Counted from the first letter of the stretch, positions 33,421 through 46,472 are shown. The stretch: DNA of 64,000 nt from Vandiemenella viatica (GCA_031002005.1 CM061920.1:52244610-52308609); one strand, 5' to 3'. The notes: generated from the sequence alone by a model not told the origin. A program made the numbers and translations.

Positions 33421-35700
33421 TGCTTCACGTTCCGTTTGGTATTACAGTACAATAATTAAACAATGCCAGCGGCCTTTTGTGCCGGTCATTGTTATGTACT
33501 GACTGAGCAAGCTGATCACCAGATTTCTTGACTTTTTGCTAGCTTGTAGAATGAGCCTGACAGCTGTCTGAATCACTATGTCAACAACGGGATATTGGTG
33601 ACATTGTGTAGGACTGCTGTCGGAAAGCTGTTAGGTAAATGAAGGGCCCACTTTAGCACCCTATTCTAGTTAACCTGGTGGTGGCGCAGGTAAGTTCTTG
33701 CTGCATATACCCAAACAGGACATGCATATTCCATCACAGACGTGTCCAAGGTGGTATAAATTTTAACGCCTGTGGCTGGTTATAGTAGACTTTTCCTTTT
33801 GAGCACTGGGTATAGTGTGTGCAGTCTTGCACTAACCCTCTTTATGATGTCGTGGATATGTGCTCTTCAAATAGTCTCTGTTCAAGCATCACCAAGGTAC
33901 CTTACTTTACTCGCGTTATCTAAAAGAAGTTAAGGGAGCAGGTGGGATTGGGTTAACTGCTTGTTTTTTTTCGAGATCATAATATCCTTGGTCTTAGTGG
34001 GATTGATGTCTATTCTCCTCTTTTTCGCCCAATTTTCTGGAGTATATCCTGCAGGCGCCGAGCTGTAATCGCTCTGCTTCTTCTTGCGGTGCAGTTTCAT
34101 CGACGTAATTAGCTGTAGGGACACTTGGTGCAGTAGACACTTTTGTAGTGAACAGCGAATATAAAACTGTACTCAGAACCGAGCCCTGCGGGAAACTGGC
34201 AAGGACTAATCTCAATGATGACTTGGCTTCTCCAACTCTGACGCAGAAAGTACGCCCGACAAGATAAGATCTCAGGAGCTTCACAAGTCTGCCGGGAAAG
34301 CCTTGTTTATATAGCCTGAGCAGTAGACCCAAGCGCCACTTGTAGTTAAAACGCTCTAGCAATTTGCAGGAGAACCAACCCACAGTACTGTCTTTCGCTG
34401 AATTCTCCCGTGGCAGCCTCGACCACTCTCACGAGCTGTAGTGTGGTTGAATGACTATAACGGAAGCGAAACTGATGGCGAGGTTTAAATAACGACTGAG
34501 CCACCTGAGCAAAATTCTTATAGTCAGGAGGAGGCTTATTGGGCGGTAGTTCTGTGGCAAGTGCTCTTGGGTACTGCCATCATTTCGAAGTGTTTTTAAA
34601 CCGATTTTTGCTGTTCATTTCTTCGACATGAACATGAGTCAATCTCTACCATAACCAGAGGAAAGTCAGTAGACAGTGGATGCAGCTACAAATCCAGTGA
34701 TGTTTCGTAAGTGCAACGTCAAGAACGTCCGCGATGGACAGGGTAATGAGTCGGTACCTCAGGTGCACCCAAACGCGTTATATTTGTTGGCGGTTCTTCT
34801 TAATAAGTAACCCACAGGGTTTGTTACTCTGCTGTTCTACTCTGTATGTATGGCGTTAAGGTCACCACCAATGAACAGCTTGCCTCTCATGTTAGCTAAA
34901 GCAATAAAGTCGACCTCTTCTAGTTCCCTTCTCCGAGGTCGATAGGCTATTATTACGGCCAGTGGTCCTCTAACCATGGCCATCTCAGACATCTGTTTCG
35001 ATCTACTGCAGAGGCAGAATGAATATTTTATAGTGCGGGATGTTCCTCTTAAGATAAATGGCCACTCCTCCTTTTTCAACGGGCCAGTCAAGGCAATAGC
35101 AGCAGCAGTTGGCTACTGATGCTCTTAGCCATTGTTTTAAGTGAGTCTCAGTGAACAAGACATAGATCAACTTCTTGTTCCCTGATGAAATGCCAAAACT
35201 GCATGGTTTCACTGTGAAGGTTATTCCAGATGCAAAAGGATAGGTTATGGATTTGCCTATCCATGGTATTGGTTGCAACTGCATTTGGAGGTGGCTAGTA
35301 TGGTCGTCAGTGCGGTGTAGATGTCAGGGGTCATTAGATCTAGCCACCTGTCTAGGTTGAGCATCATTTTCAGAACTGTCTCCAATATTTTGCTCAGCCG
35401 CTCAGATGCCCCAGGAGCTGAAGCTGGTAGATTCTGTGATGTAGCTTCAATGCAGGAGCTCTGTGGGTTTTGGAGTTCTTGCTGCTCTTCAACAAGATCT
35501 GAGTCCGATGTTACAGCAACCAACTCTGGCCCCACGACTTCAGAGAATTGGCGACCATCAGTCACACTCGATCTTTTGACGCTCCTAGGCCCTCCTTGCT
35601 CCTTGTTGGACGGCAATGAGGAAGCCTCTTCAGGTTGAGGATGTTCCGTGGAAGTGTTCTGTTGGTTCTCTGCTGGAGGCTGCAGATCCTTCTAGTATTG
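33420..35700 (-). pseudogene. Jockey-clade LINE, 5'-truncated (end of ORF1, EN, RT)
   Basis: On the minus strand: the tail of ORF1 (35616-35257), then endonuclease pieces TETHLKQW (35140-35165), GGVAIYLKRNIPHYKI (35030-35075), and GKLFIGGDLNAIH (34840-34880, the GGDxN motif). The RT follows: LLERFNYKWRLGLLLRLYKQ, LLRSYLVGRTFCVRV and FPQGSVLSTVLYSLF (34190-34370), then NYVDETA where the family has YADD (about 34090-34115), so the second Asp is Glu. The C-terminal thumb runs to about 33480 (VRYLGDA, LKWALHLPN). It is related to the plus-strand copy at 17.6-21.6 kb. Confidence 0.8.
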
Positions 35701-37291
35701 AATGACTGAGGCCCGGTGCAATCTGGTAAGTAGGTATTGTGCACCACCACTTCAACTCAGTCTTAATATAATCTCTACTATGCAGTCTAACTCCAGAACT
35801 ATCATATTTCATTGCTCCTATAGTATCACTTCCTTGTATATAAACATACCACATTGTCAGTGCCCTGGAACACTTCCTAAAAATGTGATCCACCGCCCCC
35901 CCCCCCCCCCCACACACATCCCACCACCTCTGAGTATATCCATTCTCAAATTTTTGGCTTATTTAATTCTTGACAAAAGCTGTTTCTTCAACTTCCAAGT
36001 ATGTTATCAGATATGTGGCCTGCCATAGACATCTACCATGAGACAGTGAAAGTATTCCTTGGAAAAAAAGAAGGATCTATGGGATGTAGATGGTAGTTAA
36101 GTTAATGCTATGGGTAGCTGTCTGAGGACATCATCTCATAGTTACTGTACTCTGTGACAATGGTGATGGTGATTGTGCCCCTCTCAGATGGGAGGACAAT
36201 AATGATCTTGTTTCATGACTTTTGTTTGAAAAGAGCTGAAGTTATCTGTGTGAGGAACAGAGTCAAGGATCATGGGCAGACATAAAATTAGGAATTCATT
36301 GATTAAAAGCAGCTGGTAGGTTTCAGGAAAAAGAGGTAGGTCCAGTTGGAATGAATATTTGGACTGCTGTCAGCTGGACTCAACCTTGTCTCACTGATTG
36401 TATAAAAAAAAAAGTCATACCAGACGTGTTGAATTCCAGAGGAAGACAGCATATTCAAACTGGAGTGACTGAATAGAACAGAAAATTGGAGTTTGGACAG
36501 GGATGGTAGAAATATTTACCACAGACTGCTCCAGTTTATTTTCTCACATTCACACATTCATTTTCTTCTCATTATTATCATAACTATTATACATCATATA
36601 CACTTATGAACAGTAACAGAAAATTAATACAATTAACAAAATTCGAAAACAGTGGAAATAATTTCTACTAAATGTTCATCGTACAAAAGAGGGATATTTG
36701 TATACAACAAACTCTTTACATTTTAGTAGTATATATTTTAATACTGTTCAATTTCAGGGGTCATTCCACATCACAGGCAATTAAATATCAATTAATTTTA
36801 GAATTATAATACTGAGCAAATGATACAACAAACAAGCAAAGTGTCACTACAAAACAATCAGATTATTTTCTATTACCTTAAAAATGTTAGATTCTGCTGA
36901 GAGATGACCAGTGTCATGTCTTTACTATTTTTACACTTTTAACTGTGTGGAAATAATTTGCCAATAGCTTTTGTTACATGTGAACTTTATACACTATTCT
37001 GTTAAAATACTAAATGTTAACATGGTCATGAAATTATTGAATTTGTTGAATAGTTACTAAATTTTAAAGAAAAACAGACCAAGACAACACTAGACAAATT
37101 GTACATACAGATTTAAATATAAAAAAGGAGCTTTCAGATTGTAACCCTGATGCCTTATTCTGGAATTTATGAATGCTATAAATTGTTATAAACAGGTTTT
37201 CAACCATGATATGATCATGGAATATAGGATTTTGTAGAACAAAACTCTGTTTTTTAATTATAGTCTAGTCAATTTGTGCTCAAAAGGAGTA
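35701..37291. other. unassigned stretch
   Basis: Open frames around 35630-36028 span a C16-type homopolymer (35895-35911) and show no known motif. 36040-37290 is AT-rich with no open frame of note. Confidence 0.4.
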
Positions 37292-38179
37292 GTAGTGGCG
37301 TAGCTTTCATTTCTTCCATTCTATATGTTTTTTGGGGTGCTGAATCCGAATCCGAGGTTTGCTAACAAAATTTTGTGATACATCACTGAAAAAAATGAAA
37401 TAAATCTCATTTTGTGTTTTTTGCTTATAATTTGGAAACTATCAACTTTTTGTAAATAAAACCTCCACATTAAAAATCAAAGTACACATAATTTGCTATA
37501 AATTTCACTATTTAATTTTTTTCTCTTCATTGGATGAACAGTTCGGGCTCAAAGTGCTAGTTGAAAATTGGCATATTTTGTCTGTCTCTGCAAAAACACA
37601 CCTTTTCCACTCCAAAACTCAAATTTATTATTAAAGGTTATCAATATTATCCTCCTGGTATTAAGTTGAAAACTATATAGACTGGTTTTATATTTTTCCA
37701 AACAAAAAATAATTTTTTTAAAAGGTCAATGTTTACGGGTTCAAATTCTGAGGCCTAACCGTGGGGCTCTAACTTCTTACTCTACTATTACGTTATTCAA
37801 TAACATGGTCTTCATACATAACATCCAAGACCTTTTTATTTTCTATAAGTTATAATGGAATAATTCATTCAATGTGTTTTATTTGTGGTGAAGGGCTGGA
37901 TAATGATGTAGAGAATGTGATAATGGTGTGGGAAAAAAGTTTGAAAACATTTATCGAATCATGCAGAAGAGGAAGGATGGTGAGCATATTCAGCTACATA
38001 ACAAATCTTCAGTTGTGGTTCATGAACAAAGTTGTAAAAACTACAGTAGTAAAAGAATGATTGCTGCTCATTTGAAGGAGGAGGAGCAGGGAAAGAAACA
38101 AGTCAAGACATTCTGCTGAAGGACCTTTCACTTTCAAATCTCATTGTTTTATGTGTGACCTCGTCATAACACCTGCATT

Positions 38180-39109
38180 CATCGGCGGCCTTAAAAATTG
38201 CGAGGCCCCGAGTGGCAGATCTTTGTGAGGCCCTTGTCCTTTGTGCAAAGTATGTTAATCGAAAGTACGTATTTCTAATAATTTCTGGTAAATGCAAAAG
38301 TTATAAACAAATAAATTTTGAGTTTTAAAATATTATATTAGAAGATTTACAAATGTTAATAAACATAAAAATTACAAATTATTAATGATGATAAACTAAG
38401 GTACATAAATGCCATAAAAGATATACGCAGGGATTTAAAATGTTTGTGGCTTTTCATAAGACTAAAATCTTAAATTAATACACAATAATCTAACGAATGA
38501 GTTGCATCATTTTTAACTGAAAGCATAGCAAGGACTGAAAGCCGATCTTGTGTCATCTTATCCCTCAAATATATTTTGATAATTTTTAACCTTGAAAAAC
38601 ACCTTTCTGCAGACTCACCTGTTGCAGGTGTGGCTCGACCTTACAATTGTTGGCAAAATAATATTAATGTGACAATAGTTAATGAACGAAATGAAACACG
38701 TGGATTCGCCGAGCTTAAATCGTAAACACGATGAAAGTAACAAAACCAAAAGTTGGTAATCTAATGCGAGAGATTCAAATTGTAATGAATTTTTTAATAA
38801 TATGTTTAACAGTAAAATTACATAAATATTATTATTCACGGATAAATTAATTAATTTTGATATTGTTTATTTTACTTTTTATGTGAATGTGTAAATCTAA
38901 TTGAGAAATTTTATTCAGGCACTTATTATTATTAACATATACCTTACTATGAATTAACCAACTTTATTTTATTGATGTAACTAATAGCTAAGGACAAAAT
39001 AAAAAGTTTTAAATGTAAACTTTTTCCTGCTTGGATTTTTACACGAGGCCCCTGCAAGAGTGAGGCCCTGGGTGATTGCCCTACTCACCATCCCCTAAGG
39101 CCACCTCTG
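38180..39109 (-). mobile_element. hAT element, family 3 (GGCGGCCTTA ends), with transposase C-terminal remnant
   Basis: Ends CATCGGCGGCCTTA and TAAGGCCACCTCTG, with a perfect 8-bp duplication CCTGCATT (38172-38179 and 39110-39117). On the minus strand around 38500-38640 it codes for SAERCFSRLKIIKIYLRDKM-like text, the start of the hAT C-terminal dimerisation domain. It is thus a deletion derivative of an autonomous element. A sister copy lies at 57912-58819. Confidence 0.9.
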
Positions 39110-39621
39110 CCTGCATTTATAGAACAACAAAGATAAAAGAAAACCAATCACAACATTCTGTTTCAGATTCGAGTTTTGAAAAGTCAAGGTAACTGTCATA
39201 AAAAAGAGCAGAATAACGTAGTGATGAGTACGAACAAGCCATAATCAAACGTCTTTTATCTGTCTCAGATTTGGTAGCCTCTGATTGTCAGTGTCATAGT
39301 TTGTGTATGAGAAAACTGTACACTTGGACAAAACTCAAGAGAAGAGAAAAAGTGGTCCATTTGCCAATGATATTAAAACAGTAAAGGAAGACATCTACAC
39401 TTATCTTGAGAATAGATATGGAGAATGCCATTGTTCATTCAACAAGTTGATGACACAAAGACAGTCAAAAATCATTTACTGAAAAAATATTTAAGTGATG
39501 CAATGATTACAATTTCTCCAAACAAGAAACCAGTAGTGTGTTTCAAAAACACAGGATATAAAATTCTGAAAGACACTTGGTACCAGCAGGTGTTAAAAAA
39601 ATGAACAGCAGGAACCTCTCC

Positions 39622-39862
39622 TTTTTTTTATTTATCTGCTTAACGTCTCTTAACAGCCAGGTCTTTAGAGACGGGAAGGGATGTGGGGCAAGGAATGAGA
39701 AGGAATTCGGCCATGGCCTTTTGAAAGAAGCATCCCGGCATTTGCCTGGAGTGATTTGGGAAATCATGGAAAACCCAAATCTGGATGCTGGACGGGGATT
39801 CGAAATCGCCATCCTCCCGAATGCGAGGCCAGAACGCTATCCGTTACACCAACTCGCTCGGT
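39622..39862 (-). mobile_element. tRNA-derived SINE
   Basis: On the minus strand the head reads ACCGAGCGAGTTGGTGTAAC (A-box region) with TTTCGAATCCCC (B-box region) about 45 bases on, i.e. an internal RNA polymerase III promoter. The body is shared with 41399-41641 and the tail is A-rich (T's on the plus strand, 39622-39634). The flanking duplication is poorly conserved. It interrupts the uncharacterised gene. Confidence 0.85.
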
Positions 39863-41398
39863 AGAAAGACTCCAGATTGTTATGACAACTACTGGAATTA
39901 TTGTTGAGGATATTAAGCGCCAGGTTTATGAGACAGAACACTTGATAAGTATTTGGAAGGAAATTAACTTATTACTGAAACCCACTTTACATTTATGCAA
40001 ACAGTTGTACAAAATAAAAAACATGGGGACCATAGTATGTGGAAGAAGAAGAGCATTGCACCTGCTCATAGCCTTGTAGCAGCAGTGAGGCTCAAATCAT
40101 TCATCTCAGCAGTCCTTGAAGGGTTGTCAGTGTTTATGTACAAGAAGTATGACTCAAGAAAATTGGTTAATATGGTGAAGTCACTGGGGTTTTGATCATC
40201 TTACACAGAAGCCATACACCTGAAAGCATCAGCAATCAATGGTGATCTGCAAAAAATTTAACCAGCCCTGCCTTTCACAGCAGGTGTATGATAACACCAA
40301 TTTTAATGTGCATACAATGGACAGGTACAACATGGGTGGTGTTACCTGTATTCAACCAGAACATGCAGTAGGATCCAATCAATTCATTCATTGGCTAAAA
40401 ATGATTGATAAGACTGACCCACCAGAGGTTTCTGAAAGTTTAGAGCCGTTGAAATGATCCATTTTGAAAGGACAAAACCCGAACGTTTAACTGAAATCGA
40501 GACAAAAGATCTCAAAGAATATATACACCAACTGAAACTGTTACCATCTCTGCCTGATCTTCTGTGCCTCTATAGGAAAAGCAGAGACACTCCTGGCCTC
40601 TAGGGATGGATTTATGGAGAGATCCTATATCAACTAACATTTGTTAGTTACCAGCATTTACCAACTAACACTCCTCCAAGTGATTATGATACTATATTCA
40701 CAGCATTGTTGACAGGAGTAGAGAAGTCTAAATCCTTACAGCAAGTTACTTGTCTGGTGACATTTGACAAACTCCTCTACCTCAAGGCACAATACATTCT
40801 TGCCAACCGTACTGATGATCCTGCTTTGTCAAATGTTGTAATAAGACTCAGTTGATTTCATTTACTGATATCCTTTGTGGGATCAATTAGTTTCATTATA
40901 CAAGGTAGTGGATTGACTAAACTTTTTAATTCCATATACATGGAAAACTCAACTAAAAAAATCATGTCTGTCCACATTGATGCAAGGGCAGTATAGCTCA
41001 TATGTTGACTCAAAGAACTTTGGCCAAAATAATTTTTCAATCAGTGGCCCTGTCATGAACAATGGTGGATGAATTGGAGGGGGCATAATTGTGATTCTTT
41101 CTAATGAAATGAAGGATATTGTAAAAGATGTCCAACAAGAATTCAAAACTAAGCTTCAACTGTTGGCAGAAAATGACCCTTCTGCAAGCTCTGGGTTACA
41201 TATTTTGAAATGGTGACTTTGATGAAACACTTCACTGAAGAAGAAAGAATCAGCAACTGGGATCTACACATCTAAACCTTATATGAAATGTAAGAATGAA
41301 GCTTTTCATATGAAATACTCCCTTCCTTTTGTGCCAGTGGCCATAAAATCTATATGTCAAATGCAGCAATCTTTAACTCCAGGACGTGCATACCTTGA

Positions 41399-41641
41399 TT
41401 TTTTTTTTTTTAACTGCTTTACGTCTCCTATAACAACTAGGTCTTTAGAGACGGGAAAGGATGGGGAGCAAGGAATGGGAAGGAATTCGGCCATGGCCTT
41501 TTGAAGGAAGCATCCCGGCATTTGCCTGGAGTGATTTGGGAAACCATGGAAAACCAAATCTGGATGCCCGGACGGGGATTCGAACCGCCGTCCTCCCGAA
41601 TGCGAGGCCAGAACGCTAGCCGTTACACCACCACGCTCGGT
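41399..41641 (-). mobile_element. tRNA-derived SINE, best-preserved copy
   Basis: Perfect 10-bp target duplication CATACCTTGA (41389-41398 and 41642-41651). The minus-strand head is ACCGAGCGTGGTGGTGTAAC (A box) with GGTTCGAATCC (consensus B box), the body GGCATCCAGATTTGG, and an A12-type tail. The head is tRNA-derived and would be transcribed by RNA polymerase III; mobilisation depends on a partner LINE. Confidence 0.93.
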
Positions 41642-42761
41642 CATACCTTGAAAACTGCAATGCTATCTGCAGAATACAAGCATTTCGTCACCAGAAGATG
41701 TTTCTCCATTCGTAAGAGTGAGAAACTGTGGTGTGGCACCAGGAGTGATATGGCCATTGAACAAACTGTAATGAAGTCAATGAAGACAAGTGGTGGTCTC
41801 ACTCATGGCCATGTTGTGACAAGATGGACACAAGGTATGACAGCACTGCATAATATGTGTCAATAGACTGAGCACTTTATGGCAGTGGAAATAGAAACGT
41901 CAAAACAACGCGTTGGCAGCAGATATACTAGTCAAAAGTGAGACATCACTGATGCAGATTAGTTGCTGAATCTGTTCTATGAGCATATTCCTTTCCAGAG
42001 ACCAATGACATAATGTCACTAAGGAAAGGTGTTTTCACAGATGAGGGGATCAACTGCCTCTTGTCCAAGGAGATGGGCATTAATGGTGGTGATTTTCATA
42101 CTGTAAAATTTAAACGCATTGAAAGAGAGCAGCCTCTTGCGATCATGAACAGTCCTATTCAGAGAGGAGACAGGGCTGTAGTCATCAATCCAATGAATGA
42201 CCACCATGAAAAATTTCCAGTTGAAGAACTGTGAACTTTACACCTGCCCCCTGTCTCTCTTTTTGATGGGCATGGGATGAGGAAAGGAACAAAACTGAAC
42301 TTGTACAGGGCTTTTGTGCAAAATTAACAGGCAAAATCGAGTAATACAAAATATGCTGTTGACAAAGTATTTTTGTTATACTGGATTAAATGGCACCCTG
42401 ACATAGCTCATTAAAGCACCAAGCGCACAGAATTATCGAGAGCAGCATAAAGAAAACAATCTGCTGCCATATCATTTAGAGAATTGGTCTCACAGTAAAG
42501 TTTCCTCCAAAAACAAGAACCGGTTGATACATATGATAATGCAAAAATCCGAGTCAAAAATTGATTCACACCAAGCAGTGGACAATGAAGATATTCTAAT
42601 TATCACAACAGCTCTTAAATTGGCCTATTCAAATGAATCTGTGACAGTGGTTGGGGAAGATATAGACGTTTTTGTGATTTTGATTGGGCTGTATAGCCAT
42701 GATATAAAGAATGAAACAAAAAAAGGAAAGGTATCTAAAACCATTTGCAATCCTCATATTG

Positions 42762-42763
<2 letters not shown>

Positions 42764-42817
<54 letters not shown>
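42764..42817 (+). repeat. A54 homopolymer
   Basis: An uninterrupted run of 54 A's inside the coding remnant of the uncharacterised gene. There is no element sequence before it that would make it a retroposon tail. It may be slippage or an assembly artefact. Confidence 0.9.
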
Positions 42818-42819
<2 letters not shown>

Positions 42820-44133
42820 ATATCGTTTACGCATGAGGTGAGTGGTTGACACCATTCTGCATGACTTGCTACCAGTCACTGATGCTTTCAAAGACCCTCA
42901 TTCACATTAGGATGAGATTGCTGAAGCAGGAAACATGTATCTCATAGCTCTGTATAGGAAAGGATCAGTGGCTAGCCTGAACAATTTTAGGCACAGGAAA
43001 TACGTATCATCATTGTACAAGAGTAAACCCAGCATTACCTTACTGCCACCACCAAAATTGCTGCATGCTAACGTTCACTGAGAGTTTATTTTCAAGTGAA
43101 GCAGTAGTTATCCGGTTAAACCACATTCAATGAGCAACAAACAGACCTAAAAGAGGAAGGTTGGAAAAAATGAAGAGTGGTCTCATACCAGTCCAAAACA
43201 CTTCAAACCCAACTCAATATTCTGACACATTTCTTGTAAATTTAAAAATGGTTGCCAACAAAATTGTGGATGCAGGAAGGCAGGCCTATATTGCTTTCTG
43301 ATCTGAACATCATGTGAAGGGCTTTGTGAAAATGCTGAGCCCCTGGATGATAGCATTGACATAGACAAGGAAGAGATTGAAGAAGGAGACTGTGAACAGA
43401 CTGAAGGACAGTTACATGATGCGGAAGGTATGTCTAAACTCACAATCTAATGTGTAATTATTCATCTCTCTTTAAGAAATGATTACAAGTTGATGTTTTC
43501 TCACCACCTGTTTCATTTTCCAGATGTACAAACTCTGATACTGATGAAACTAAAAAATCGAACCCATGCCAGGACCCTCCACCTTCAAAGAACCTCAGAC
43601 AGTACTGTAATATACTTAAATATGTGAAAGTTTTTTTGTTGAAATTTCATTTTTTTTCTATTTGAATTTGTGTAAATTCAGATTCCATTAAATAATTTGA
43701 ACATTAAATATTTTTTTTTTTTAATGACGGGTTTCTTTACATATACGATCTAAACAAGGTATGTGCAGAGAAGTGGGGAGAGTTCACTAACACTGTTTTA
43801 ATAATAAATTTGAATTCTGGAATGTTTTTACAGACAGACAAAATACATCACTTTTGAACTAGCACTTGATACTGAACAGTTGTTGAGAGAGGAAAAAAAA
43901 AAAACTTTATAGTGAAATTTATATGCAATTTTATGTACTTTCAATCGGAATATGGAGATTATTTACGAAAAGTTGTTAGTTTCAGTGTTATAAGCAAAAA
44001 ACTACCAAAAAATGAGTTTTTTTTGCCTTTTTATTTCTAATGATGTGTCAAAAAAAATTTGATCAGCAAACCTCAATTCGGGTCAGTACCCCGCAAAACA
44101 TATGGGACGGATGAAATCAAATTATCCCACAAC

Positions 44134-44925
44134 TTTTCTGGATTATTAAAACTTTTATTTGTTGTGAGCAGCATGGTAATTATAGATGGGATAGAATTGT
44201 TGAGAAAAAATTGTGAGAGAATGAAATATTTTGGAACTTGTTGGAAAAAACTGAAATCGTGGTAGCAACATCGGGAATCCCACACACATCTCCCAGTGCG
44301 CCATACTCAAAATGTTACTGCTCACCAACCAAGCTTGTTGATCACTAATAAAGCTGCCGGGTATGTTATATACTGATTGACAGTCAAGTACCCACAGTGG
44401 AATATCCATTGTTCCTTCCTTCCCCAGCCTAGTATGAAATTATTTTATTTTGAAGTACTTTTCCACTGCTTTATCTATTACCTTTTCTTAGATATTTCAT
44501 ATTAAGATCTCTCTCAATTAAAAATTCATGAATATGTTTTTAATACATACCCAAACTGTGTTATTAGAAAGATATTTTTTCACTGTAAATTATTAAAGAT
44601 GCTGGGCATCTATACATGTGAATACTAAAAGACAAAACATCTGAACTGCCACCTGCTACTGTCTTTTCCAAACCGAGGTATCGTACACTTCTTAAGCATT
44701 CAGCACCTGTATCACTCAAATTTCAGTCCCTTGGCATCTAAAGAAGACAGCAATAAGGAGCTAACTGAAAATTTGTGTTTTTCATTACTGCTGCGGCTAT
44801 CATCCCAAGATCTTATTTTGGATCATTTTCATCACATCAGCCTTCACTCATTTATTTAATACAGGGTATCAGTTATTGAAGAATCAACACAGCAAATTTT
44901 ATTGTTGCAATAATGAATTATTAGG
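44134..44925. other. unassigned stretch
   Basis: No supported gene. The open frames at 44059-44409 overlap the TIR and show no motif. Confidence 0.4.
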
Positions 44926-44929
44926 GGCT

Positions 44930-45280
44930 TGGAGGGATATTGGTCGAAGAATTAGCAATAGTGTATGGAAGGAAAAAGATGAGCATGACCACAAATTGGC
45001 ACTCGATTTCATGCATAAGAGTGTGAGAAAATTTTTGTTTGTGCATAAGGATGCTAGAGAGATTGGAAAAAATTACCCAGTGATGAATAATTTACCAAAA
45101 ATGCTCAAGGAATTTAAAATTAAAATTTTATAATCACAAAAGTAGATGGGGAGGAAGTTAAGACTTAAATTATATAATATAATTTAAAATAATAAATAAA
45201 AAAGGGGTAATTGCATGACAGGGAATTGTCAACGGAGTTTGTGCTCCATCACAAATTAATAATAATAATAATAACAGCAT
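44930..45280 (+). pseudogene. CR1/L2-group LINE 3' end with AAT-repeat tail
   Basis: The frame 44876-45133 reads SVWKEKDEHDHKLALDFMHK and MNNLPKMLKEFKIKIL, the C-terminus of ORF2 in this family (compare 1740-1890). A short 3' untranslated region ends in (AAT)n at about 45257-45277, as CR1/L2-type LINEs often end in short repeats. It is severely 5'-truncated. Confidence 0.8.
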
Positions 45281-45541
45281 AATGCTTATTCTGATCTTTA
45301 CAGGTATAATGTAAAAAAAGCATTGTGCTCAATATTTATTTGTAACTGTCTTAAGCATTATTGTTTTTAAATCATTATTAAAACCTGAGGTTAGTACACT
45401 ATTCTTGAGAAACTTGAAATTTCATAAAAATCTGGTGATTGCCATCCAGTATAGCAAAATATAAACTTCCAACAACAATTCATAAATTTATCTTCATTAC
45501 AATGCTGAATAATGCACAAACCTAAAAATGAATGTCTATAA

Positions 45542-46309
45542 CAGAGGTGGCCAACCCATGGCCTGCCTTGAATATTTTTCTGGCCCGCGAGATTCATCAC
45601 ACTTTTTCAAAGCAATGAAAACCAATTAATTAAAAAATACATTATTTGTGCATCCATATATTTAAAAATTTACTGTTGAAATTATGAGAAAAAATTAACT
45701 TTGATTTTAAAATAATATTCTTGCGAATATATGACGGATATAGACTGTTTTATTTATGAGTTTACAGTTATGATTTCGCAGGATAATTAAATTATATTCT
45801 GCAAACTCATGATGCATGTGCATCGTGGAACATCTAATATAGCAGGTTCTATGTTTCAGTCTTAAGTGACCTCAGTAATGCAGTGACCATCTCTAGATAT
45901 GCAAAGTCGATTGTTGATAGCAGAACAGAACAGACTCTCAGTTTCAAATGAAAATTTGCTTTTTGGTTTCGTTTTGTGTGCTGCGACTGTGACAAATATC
46001 GCACTAGTAAAATAAATATTTTTTAATGATTTCATTTTTTATTTCACTTATATATTTATATTTTTAATGTTATATATTTCTTTACAATGTGCGTTTAGTA
46101 TCATTATTATTATTATATTATCAATGTTAACATGTAAGACTAATATTAAGTACAATAAGAATAACTCCTTATGTTTCAATTTTACACTCCAAAAAATTTC
46201 TATAGTGGGTCTGAATCTAATATGGGTATATATAATTTTATATGCGGCCTGCGGAGTTATGATGCATTTCCAAAGTGGCCCGCATGATCATTTGGGCTGG
46301 CCACCTCTG
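45542..46309. mobile_element. hAT element, family 4 (CAGAGGTGGCCAACC), 768 bp
   Basis: Ends CAGAGGTGGCCAACCC and GGGCTGGCCACCTCTG (one mismatch). Perfect 8-bp duplication GTCTATAA (45534-45541 and 46310-46317). The inner flanks GGCCTGCC/GGCCCGC recur at both ends. No transposase is readable; the interior is AT-rich. Confidence 0.92.
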
Positions 46310-46472
46310 GTCTATAACTTTCCATACCAAAGTACTATATTTCTACTAGTAAAAATGTTTAACATCTTATATAAAACAATGAGAAACAGACTACTCAAGA
46401 AACTATCAACTATATCGCTTTTAACAAGTTCCTTGAACATTTTTAATTCTTGTTCTTCTTATTAATAACCTT

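Larger units (their letters stand above)
37872..43440 (+). pseudogene. large uncharacterised protein (TE-amplified family), multiply broken
   Basis: Intronless coding remnants in order: cysteine-bearing start (MCFICGEGL, 37872) and VVVHEQSCKNYSSKRMIAAH (38020-38080); a second Cys/His region (CHSLCMRKLYTW, 39290-39330); YDSRKLVNMVKSLGF (40148-40192); VYDNTNFNVHTMDRYNMGGV (40275-40335); DYDTIFTALLTGVEKSK and VTCLVTFDKLLYLKAQYILA (40685-40805); FHLLISFVGSISFIIQGSGL (40857-40916); EYKHFVTRRCF and WCGTRSDMAIEQTVMKSMKT (41670-41790); EDILIITTALKLAY then VTVVGEDIDVFVILIGL (42585-42690), whose spaced aspartates resemble a PIN/FEN-like nuclease core; and a cysteine-rich tail NGCQQNCGCRKAGLYC (43247-43294) with an acidic end. 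I recall this architecture from many uncharacterised arthropod proteins with no assigned function. Stops, frameshifts and insertions inactivate it. Confidence 0.6.
37292..44133 (+). mobile_element. unclassified TIR-bounded element, ~6.8 kb
   Basis: About 340 bases at the left (37292-37640) and right (43790-44133) are inverted copies. Shared text includes GAGGTTTGCT (37355) against AGCAAACCTC (44066), AAATAGTGAAATTTATAGC-type and TTATAAGCAAAAAAC-type blocks, at roughly 65-75% identity by eye. The gene of an uncharacterised protein family lies between (37872-43440). Later insertions are a hAT element (38180-39109), two SINEs (39622-39862 and 41399-41641) and an A54 run (42764-42817). The outermost bases read GTAGTGG and GTTGTGG on the two ends. 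I see no clear target duplication, so the exact boundaries and superfamily are unknown. Confidence 0.6.

Noticed and set aside
35895..35911. Glycine-rich protein on the minus strand (35630-35917)
   Set aside because: The glycine run is a C homopolymer; no supporting motif, and the frame ends at a LINE truncation point.
39622..41641. Functional tRNA genes
   Set aside because: The tRNA-like heads are attached to a shared SINE body with an A-rich tail, are repeated, and one has a 10-bp target duplication.
45542..46309. Remnant of a larger hAT transposase gene
   Set aside because: No C-terminal dimerisation motif or other hAT protein text is readable on either strand; kept only as a non-coding hAT element.
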